Shown here piece after piece: positions 6,018 to 11,774 of a stretch of 13,105 nucleotides of DNA. A program made the position numbers and the translations under genes. The notes below the pieces were generated by a model. It saw only the letters and a program-made list of their open reading frames with translations, was not told the DNA's origin and made no database searches. Source of the DNA: Bacteroidota bacterium (lineage in GTDB: Bacteria > Bacteroidota > Ignavibacteria > Tepidaquicellales > Tepidaquicellaceae); the NCBI GenBank assembly GCA_023429265.1, contig JAEYVS010000159.1:1-13105 (forward strand). The letters are read 5' to 3'. Each line of letters begins with the position of its first letter. Positions within the stretch are counted from its first letter, which is position 1.

Positions 6018-6049
6018 ACCCGGGAAAATCCATTTTCCCGGGTTTTTTT
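6018..6049 (+). terminator. Intrinsic terminator after the HMA-like gene
   Basis: ACCCGGGAAAA (6018-6028) pairs perfectly with TTTTCCCGGGT (6033-6043) around TCCA, followed by a run of seven T. It is 28 bases past the stop at 5989 and cleanly separates this gene from tig. Confidence 0.92.
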
Positions 6050-6093
6050 GTGCCAAATTTTAGCGATAGGCAAATTATGTAATTGAAAATGAA

Positions 6094-6124
6094 TTGAGTT
6101 TAGGGAATAATTAGGGTAATTTTG
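6094..6124 (+). promoter_or_regulatory. Bacteroidota-type promoter of the tig-clpP operon
   Basis: TTG at 6094-6096 and TAATTTTG at 6117-6124 are separated by 20 bases. This matches the Bacteroidota primary-sigma arrangement (TTTG or TTG, 19-21 bases, TAnnTTTG). The tig start codon follows 25 bases after the element, leaving a leader of about 20 bases. Confidence 0.6.
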
Positions 6125-6149
6125 TTGTTTAATAAGAAAAAAGCTGAGT

Positions 6150-7442
6150 TTGGAAACAAATATTAAAGAATTAGACGGCGCAAAGAGAGAATTTGAAGCA
6201 GTGCTCACCTATGAAGAATTAACTCCATATTTTGATAAAGCCATTGAAAAGTACAGAAAAGATGTGACATTACCGGGATTTCGCAAGGGTAAGGCTCCAT
6301 TAGGTATGATAAAGAAGAGATTTGGAGAGAGCCTGGAGTTTAACTCTCTCGAAGACATTGCGAACGAGGTTTTTGGCAAGTATATGATAGAGAACAAGGT
6401 AGATATGCTTGGGCACGGTAAGATGACCGATATGGATTATGAGCCAAAGGATAAATTCACATTTAAGGTGGAATTTGAAGTAAGGCCTGAGGTAAAACTG
6501 GGTAAATATACGGGATTCAGTGTGTCTAAGAAAAAGTACGTCATCGATGATTCACTTGTGGATGAAGAGATAAATTATCACAGATTGAATAACGCTGAAC
6601 TGGCAATGGACGCTGAGGCACTAGATGATGATTATGTAGTTACTGCGGATGTAAATGTACTGGATGACGGTGGTAATATAATAATCGGGCAGGGTCAAAA
6701 GGATGTTAAGTTATTCCTGGGTAATAAGGAGCTTCTCCCTGAGTTTAAATCCGGCTTACAGGGCATCAAGGAAGGGGAGGAAAGAAATATCGAGACTAAA
6801 ACCAAAGACGGAAACATCCAGAAGTTGAGATTGACTGCAAATAAGGTTGAAAAGATCGTATACCCGGAACTTAATGAAGAATTTTTCCAAAAGGTAACTC
6901 AGAAGGAAGAAATAAAAACTGAGGAAGATTTCAGGAATTCGATCAAAGACGAGCTTGAAAAGATATATAATGAAAATGGTGAGAGGGCGATGCATAATGA
7001 GCTTATATCAGAAGTCGTAAAGGCTAACGATATCGATGTGCCGGATGCGTTTGTGGAGGCAATACTCCAATCCACGCTTGAAGATTATAAAAAGCAGATG
7101 CCGAAGAATTTTAATCTGACCAAAGAACAGCTGGATGATTTTAATAAATCACGCAGACCTGACGCGATATTCCAGGCAAAATGGTTCCTGATAAGGGAAA
7201 AGATAGCTGAGCTGGAGAATATTAAAGCTGAAGAAGCTGATCTGATGGAATTTGCGGAGGAGAATGCAAAAAGGTTTAACATTCCAGCCGATAAACTCGT
7301 AGAAATATACAAAGAGAATAGTGACATTAAATCTAACATCGTAAGTAAAAAGGTGCTGGATTTTATCGCTGAAAATTCCGATGTAACTGAAGAAGAAGAG
7401 GTTAAAAAGTTTGAGCCTCATCAGCACGAACATTCACATTAA
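6150..7442 (+). CDS. tig: Trigger factor, ribosome-associated chaperone
   Basis: Trigger factor binds the ribosomal exit tunnel and receives nascent chains in the cytoplasm. The 430 residues match the family length. The N-terminal ribosome-binding domain carries the signature GFRKGKAP at residues 43-50, the same numbering as in E. coli. A divergent FKBP-type prolyl-isomerase domain spans about 155-235 ('LFLGNKELLPEFKSGLQGIKEGE'), followed by the helical C-terminal cradle. No ATG is available in register: the start is TTG at 6150, supported by the alignment of the signature, and an in-frame stop at 6117-6119 limits upstream extension. No strong Shine-Dalgarno is seen. The chain ends in a His-rich tail (HQHEHSH) not typical of E. 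coli trigger factor and reminiscent of metal-binding tails. clpP follows after 25 bases, the usual pairing of chaperone and protease. Confidence 0.95.
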   Translation: METNIKELDGAKREFEAVLTYEELTPYFDKAIEKYRKDVTLPGFRKGKAPLGMIKKRFGESLEFNSLEDIANEVFGKYMIENKVDMLGHGKMTDMDYEPKDKFTFKVEFEVRPEVKLGKYTGFSVSKKKYVIDDSLVDEEINYHRLNNAELAMDAEALDDDYVVTADVNVLDDGGNIIIGQGQKDVKLFLGNKELLPEFKSGLQGIKEGEERNIETKTKDGNIQKLRLTANKVEKIVYPELNEEFFQKVTQKEEIKTEEDFRNSIKDELEKIYNENGERAMHNELISEVVKANDIDVPDAFVEAILQSTLEDYKKQMPKNFNLTKEQLDDFNKSRRPDAIFQAKWFLIREKIAELENIKAEEADLMEFAEENAKRFNIPADKLVEIYKENSDIKSNIVSKKVLDFIAENSDVTEEEEVKKFEPHQHEHSH

Positions 7443-7467
7443 AAATAACACTTTAAAATCATAAAAC

Positions 7468-8148
7468 ATGGATTACACAAATATTATTAAAAAGAACGCG
7501 GATCAGATCCATTCGGGGTTGGACAGGGTCGGCAATATTTACAGCCAGCTTGTTCCGATCGTAGTAGAGCAGACAGCTCGTGGTGAGAGAAGCTATGATA
7601 TTTATTCAAGGCTGCTGAAAGAAAGAATAATCTTTTTGGGGTCGGCTGTATATGATGAAATAGCATCGCTGATTGTAGCACAGCTGTTATTTCTTGAATC
7701 TGAGGACCCTGATAAGGACATAATGCTTTATATTAATTCACCGGGTGGTAGTGTAACAGCCGGTCTGGGGATATATGACACTATGCAGTACGTAAGACCT
7801 GATATATCGACAATATGCGTTGGTATGGCAGCTTCGATGGGACAGCTATTACTGACAGGCGGTGCCGCTGATAAAAGGATTGCGTTAGCTCACTCTAAGA
7901 TCCTTATGCACCAGCCGTGGACCGGAGGCCTGCAGGGACAGACCACGGATATCCTTATTCACGCCAAGGAAATGGAAAAGACGCGGGAAACATTATACAA
8001 GATCATAGCAAATCATTCAGGAAGGCCTGTTGAAGAGATAGCAAAAGATGCAGAAAGAGACAACTATATGACAGCAGAACAAGCTAAAGACTACGGATTG
8101 ATAGACCATATATTTGAAAAAAGGCAGAAACCTGAAAGTAATACATAA
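7468..8148 (+). CDS. clpP: ATP-dependent Clp protease proteolytic subunit ClpP
   Basis: ClpP forms the double-ring serine peptidase that degrades proteins unfolded by ClpX or ClpA/ClpC. The 226-residue product contains the oxyanion loop 'SPGGSV' (91-96), the nucleophile Ser123 in GMAASMG, the catalytic His148 in MHQP, and the acidic triad residue, most likely Asp198, in ERDNY. The family's 'GLQGQ' handle segment (154-158) is present. The N-terminal 30 residues are longer than the E. coli mature protein and may include a short propeptide. It is the second gene of the operon with tig (25-base gap), and a hairpin terminator at 8171-8204 follows. clpX, which often follows clpP, is not here; the next genes are unrelated secretion cargo. 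No Shine-Dalgarno is seen at the ATG. Confidence 0.97.
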   Translation: MDYTNIIKKNADQIHSGLDRVGNIYSQLVPIVVEQTARGERSYDIYSRLLKERIIFLGSAVYDEIASLIVAQLLFLESEDPDKDIMLYINSPGGSVTAGLGIYDTMQYVRPDISTICVGMAASMGQLLLTGGAADKRIALAHSKILMHQPWTGGLQGQTTDILIHAKEMEKTRETLYKIIANHSGRPVEEIAKDAERDNYMTAEQAKDYGLIDHIFEKRQKPESNT

Positions 8149-8170
8149 ATTTAAATTTGCGTTAATATCA

Positions 8171-8204
8171 GAGGCTATTTTCGAGAGGAAATAGCCTCAT
8201 TTTG
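8171..8204 (+). terminator. Terminator of tig-clpP, GAGGCTATTTTC hairpin
   Basis: GAGGCTATTTTC (8171-8182) pairs with GGAAATAGCCTC (8187-8198) over 12 base pairs with one G-T pair and a GAGA loop. A short T-rich tail (ATTTTG) follows. Nearly the same stem recurs at 11643-11678. Confidence 0.8.
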
Positions 8205-8332
8205 TATATTTCTAGTAGTTTATATATAGATTTAAAATATACAAATAGTAAAGAATATTTTTCTTTTATGTTGCTTTTTAAATCTTGATATCATAATATA
8301 AAGTAACACTACCTATTCCTCCAGGTCTTTCA

Positions 8333-9928
8333 ATGAAATCGATGATAAAACAAAACAACATATCATTTTTCCTTTTCGTAGTGGTCCTAATATTCACAGG
8401 TGCTATACTTTGTAACGCGCAGGTATCGCAGGAGTGGGTAGCCCGGTATCATTTTTATTCAGAGGACCAGGCGAAAGATATTGCAGTCGATGATTCCGGT
8501 AATGTCTATGTAACCGGAAGCAGCGAGGCATCAACTCCAAATGGAGCCAAATTTGACTATGCGACAATTAAATATAATTCAGCCGGAGTGGTGCAATGGG
8601 TTCAGAGGTATAATGGACCCGGAAATGATAGGGACGATGTAAGAGCAATGGTTGTAGATGATTCGGGTAATGTTTATGTGACAGGTCTAAGCAACCGAGT
8701 TGCCTTTCCCGGTTCAGCGGATTACGATTTTGCCACCGTAAAATACGACCGAAATGGAATTCAGCAATGGGTAAGGAGGTATGACCGCGGGCAGGATCAG
8801 GCAGAAGCCATTGGTCTGGACGCATTTGGAAATATATATGTTGGCGGCGTTGCCGGTTTTAAATTAACTGTAATAAAATATAATCCAGATGGTGATTCAC
8901 TGTGGGTGAGATTCTATGATGGTGTAGACCTATACGGATTTGAAGCAATGGCAGTTGATTCAGGAGGAAATGTATATTTAGCCGGTTGGGATGACAATGA
9001 GGTAGATTGGCAAATTGTTAAATTTAATTCGCAGGGTGAATTTCAATGGGTAAGGACTTTCAATGGTCCCGGTAACGGAGCTGATTATCCTAAATCTATT
9101 GTGGTCGATGATTCAAGCAATGTCTATGTAACGGGATATGTCTGGGGAAATAACACCACTAACTTTGCCACTGTAAAATATGATTCAACAGGTGATCAAA
9201 AATGGGTATCATATTATCCAAACGCATCTGCGCTTGCTATTGCAGTGGATGATTCTTCTAATGCATATGTAACAGGCGCAAATGGAAATATGCTTACAAT
9301 TAAATACAATTCATCAGGCAGTGAGCAATGGGTTATGAGCTTCAACGGACCCGGTAACGCTGCTGATATACCCTGCTGTATAGAACTTGACGATAGTGCT
9401 AATGTTTATATTACGGGTTATGCTACGGTAAATCCAAGCAATCTTGATTACTGTACAATCAAATATAACAAACATGGGGAAGAACAGTGGGTAATGTATT
9501 ATAACGGAACAGGTAATAGCTATGATCAGCCTACTGCCCTCGCGGTGGATAAAATAGGAAATATTTACGTTACCGGTTCTAGTAGAGGACCGGGGAACAA
9601 TGACTATGCAACAGTCAAATATTCTCAAATAGTAGGGATTCAGCAAATATCTAACGAAGTACCGGCTAAATTCAAACTTTATCAGAATTTTCCAAATCCA
9701 TTTAATCCTATTACAAAAATCCAATTTGAAATATCAAAATTGAGTGAAGTGAAGCTAATTGTGTATGATATTATGGGGAGAGAAATAAAAATACTTATTA
9801 ATGATCAGTTAAAACCTAGCATTTATGAGGTTAATTTCGATGGAAATAATTTAAGCTCAGGAATTTATTATTACAGAATGATTACGGAAGAATATTCAGA
9901 GATAAAGAAAATGATTTTAGTTAAATAA
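8333..9928 (+). CDS. T9SS-secreted SBBP-repeat beta-propeller protein
   Basis: The 531-residue product has a signal peptide (residues 1-29, cut CNA|Q30). Eight repeats of about 50 residues follow, each with the SBBP-type core [AV]-V-D-D-S-G-N-V-Y-V-T-G and a following 'TIKYN...W' strand pair. Examples are IAVDDSGNVYVTG, VVDDSGNVYVTG and AVDKIGNIYVTG. Such repeats fold as beta-propeller blades. Residues about 449-531 are a type A T9SS sorting domain (QNFPNPFNP, SGIYYYR, KKMILVK). The protein is therefore exported across both membranes and released or anchored outside. The ATG at 8333 is taken; an ATG at 8342 would also keep the signal peptide. The oxidase-like gene starts 36 bases after its stop, so they are probably co-transcribed. 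Ligand and role are unknown. It is not a close copy of the other T9SS cargo: the repeat types differ and only the sorting domains are alike. Confidence 0.9.
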   Translation: MKSMIKQNNISFFLFVVVLIFTGAILCNAQVSQEWVARYHFYSEDQAKDIAVDDSGNVYVTGSSEASTPNGAKFDYATIKYNSAGVVQWVQRYNGPGNDRDDVRAMVVDDSGNVYVTGLSNRVAFPGSADYDFATVKYDRNGIQQWVRRYDRGQDQAEAIGLDAFGNIYVGGVAGFKLTVIKYNPDGDSLWVRFYDGVDLYGFEAMAVDSGGNVYLAGWDDNEVDWQIVKFNSQGEFQWVRTFNGPGNGADYPKSIVVDDSSNVYVTGYVWGNNTTNFATVKYDSTGDQKWVSYYPNASALAIAVDDSSNAYVTGANGNMLTIKYNSSGSEQWVMSFNGPGNAADIPCCIELDDSANVYITGYATVNPSNLDYCTIKYNKHGEEQWVMYYNGTGNSYDQPTALAVDKIGNIYVTGSSRGPGNNDYATVKYSQIVGIQQISNEVPAKFKLYQNFPNPFNPITKIQFEISKLSEVKLIVYDIMGREIKILINDQLKPSIYEVNFDGNNLSSGIYYYRMITEEYSEIKKMILVK

Positions 9929-9951
9929 AAAATCTTTTCTAAAATCTAATC

Positions 9952-9958
9952 AAGGAGG
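9952..9958 (+). promoter_or_regulatory. Full Shine-Dalgarno AAGGAGG of the oxidase-like gene
   Basis: AAGGAGG lies six bases before the ATG at 9965. It is the strongest ribosome binding site in the window. It fixes the start and supports the conclusion that this protein has no signal peptide. Confidence 0.8.
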
Positions 9959-9964
9959 TAAAAA

Positions 9965-11623
9965 ATGTCCACACCACATCCGGGTAAATGGAGACCCGTT
10001 TTTGTAACTCCATCACACGGGGAACAACCTAACGTTGTTCTTGATACAGAGCATATATCCGCTCACTCTGCTGTGATTTGTACAGATTTACAAAATCAGA
10101 AATGGAAGGTGTTCTATGGTTACCCGACTCATAGAGAAGGTCAGAACAATAAAGTTCAAACCCGAATTTGGGATCCTGAAAATCCCGGTGAACCACCTAC
10201 ACACCAAGATATTCCTGATTGGCCCATTCAGAATTCAGCGCGTCCTACACTTTTTTGCGGAGGTCATACATTTCTTTCCGACGGGAGAATACTCTGGTGT
10301 GGAGGGATGACTTTAGATGACCAGCAATCAGACGCTCCTCATTTCCCTGATACAGATATTTGGGGAAACAAATATACTTATCTTTTTAACCCAACTCCGC
10401 AGACACCCGGACAGGAATGGAATTATGCCAATAATCATGGAAATCCTTACTCAATGGCTGATGATAGATACTATCCCACTTTAATACATCTTGGAGTTAT
10501 TCCTCAAGGTTCGCCAATTGGCAAGATTATTGCTTTATCGGGATGGAAAAATTTTGAGAGCATCAGCAAGTATGAACTTAACAGAGAACCTGAGTATTTT
10601 CACGAAGCAAACGGTTGGTCGCATTTTCCCTATTCAGGAGCAACACAACCTTTTAATGGTCCATTCGATTACTATCCGAGCATTCACCTTATTCCCTGCG
10701 GGCCGAATGCAGGAAAATTATTTATTAGTCTTCCAATGAAGCAATCTTATGTTTTCAATCCATTCTGGGATGGAGTACCTAATGGCGGATATTGGCAGGG
10801 CGTTGGAACAGCTCGAAGTAACTATCGTCTTAACGGAACATCGACTTTACTTCCATTGCTCCCACCTTATACATCCGCTAAAGTTTTAATAAGCGGGGGC
10901 AGTCCCAGTGAGCAAGGTTATGACAGCCACGCATTAAGATCAGCCGAAGTCATTGATATTGGGAGCAGTAGTCCTCAATGGACTACGATGAATAATTTTT
11001 TATTCTTTGCAAGGAAAAATCATGTGAGTTTAATGCTTCCAAATGATAAACTATTTGTTGTTGGCGGAAATGATTATGACTTTGGTGATTTTCCTGTTTA
11101 TTCTGCAGAGTTAGTTGATACAACTCAATCAACTTTGCAATCATCCATGCTTCCTGCGCATGTTTACCCAAGAGAACATCATTTAACTTCTTTATTACTT
11201 CCGGATGGATCTGTTTTTCTTGGTGGCTCCGGAGAATTAGGAGGAGTCCACACTATAAAACATTTTGAGATATATGAACCGGGATATTTGTTTGAAGGAG
11301 ATCCTCCTGAAATCTTATCATCTCCACTGGATATATCATATGGCAGTGCTTTTAGCATTGAGACCTCTCATCAAATTTCAACGATTAGATTAATTAAACT
11401 TGGCATTGTAACACACTCGACCGATATGAGCCAACTATCAGTAGGTTTAGCATTTCAAGCCGGTCCTTCTAATGGTTCATACCTATACACTGTAACTCCA
11501 CCTCCGAATGCAAATATTGCACCTCCGGGGTTATATATGCTTTTTGTATTAAAGCATAAAAATCAGAGCATATCGGGTGAAACCGCGATACCGTCTGTGG
11601 CTAAAATCGTGAAACTTAGTTAA
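9965..11623 (+). CDS. Galactose/glyoxal oxidase-like protein (kelch propeller plus early-set domain), axial Tyr replaced by His
   Basis: The 552 residues resemble AA5 copper radical oxidases, which oxidise alcohols or aldehydes to give H2O2. A kelch-like propeller is followed by an immunoglobulin-like C-terminal domain (about 446-552) of the GO-like E-set/DUF1929 type. By motif comparison with galactose oxidase, Cys98 (LFCGG) matches Cys228, Tyr170 (RYYPT) matches the cross-linked Tyr272, Trp194 (SGW) matches Trp290, His406 matches His496 and His484 (VTHS) matches His581. The axial Tyr495 position (P-R-x-Y-H) reads P-R-E-H405-H406, so Tyr is replaced by His. 'SLLLPDGSVFLGG' and 'YMLFVL' also fit the family. 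There is no signal peptide or T9SS domain, although family members are usually secreted; the strong ribosome binding site supports this start. Activity is uncertain: it may be an altered oxidase or a non-catalytic propeller. It probably shares a transcript with the T9SS gene upstream. Confidence 0.8.
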   Translation: MSTPHPGKWRPVFVTPSHGEQPNVVLDTEHISAHSAVICTDLQNQKWKVFYGYPTHREGQNNKVQTRIWDPENPGEPPTHQDIPDWPIQNSARPTLFCGGHTFLSDGRILWCGGMTLDDQQSDAPHFPDTDIWGNKYTYLFNPTPQTPGQEWNYANNHGNPYSMADDRYYPTLIHLGVIPQGSPIGKIIALSGWKNFESISKYELNREPEYFHEANGWSHFPYSGATQPFNGPFDYYPSIHLIPCGPNAGKLFISLPMKQSYVFNPFWDGVPNGGYWQGVGTARSNYRLNGTSTLLPLLPPYTSAKVLISGGSPSEQGYDSHALRSAEVIDIGSSSPQWTTMNNFLFFARKNHVSLMLPNDKLFVVGGNDYDFGDFPVYSAELVDTTQSTLQSSMLPAHVYPREHHLTSLLLPDGSVFLGGSGELGGVHTIKHFEIYEPGYLFEGDPPEILSSPLDISYGSAFSIETSHQISTIRLIKLGIVTHSTDMSQLSVGLAFQAGPSNGSYLYTVTPPPNANIAPPGLYMLFVLKHKNQSISGETAIPSVAKIVKLS

Positions 11624-11642
11624 AAAAAACAGAATTAGATTC

Positions 11643-11678
11643 AGAGGCTATTTTCATTTGGAAATAGCCTCTTTTTTT
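11643..11678 (+). terminator. Terminator after the oxidase-like gene, second GAGGCTATTTTC hairpin
   Basis: AGAGGCTATTTTC (11643-11655) pairs with GGAAATAGCCTCT (11660-11672) around ATTT, followed by a T run to 11678. Twelve bases of each arm are identical to the terminator after clpP, including the G-T pair; only the loop and tail differ. Confidence 0.92.
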
Positions 11679-11713
11679 GGATAAAAAACCTTATTTCTAC
11701 ATAGTCTTATATC

Positions 11714-11744
11714 TTGAAATATGATGGTATTTAAGGTAATTTAA
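11714..11744 (+). promoter_or_regulatory. Possible promoter of the DUF2723 gene
   Basis: TTG (11714-11716) and TAATTTAA (11737-11744) are 20 bases apart. This fits the Bacteroidota spacing but matches the TAnnTTTG element only partly. It lies about 30 bases before the ATG at 11775. Confidence 0.3.
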
Positions 11745-11774
11745 GGCTTATCATTTTAAAATTATATAAATTTA

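Noticed and set aside
6756..7433. Several hydrophobic minus-strand frames opposite tig
   Set aside because: They are the complement of Lys/Glu-rich coding sequence, which reads as Phe/Leu/Ser-rich in reverse.
8205..8332. TTTG ... TAGATTTA as promoter of the SBBP-repeat gene
   Set aside because: The spacing is longer than the usual 19-21 bases and the last base of the -7 element does not match; several equal AT-rich alternatives exist in this stretch.
9314..9724. 136-codon minus-strand frame opposite the SBBP-repeat gene
   Set aside because: The plus-strand frame has a signal peptide, repeats and a sorting domain; the antisense frame has no recognisable feature.
8333..11623. Mobile element carrying the T9SS cargo and oxidase-like genes
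   Set aside because: No transposase, integrase, target-site duplication or tRNA junction is seen; only the shared terminator stem hints at insertion.
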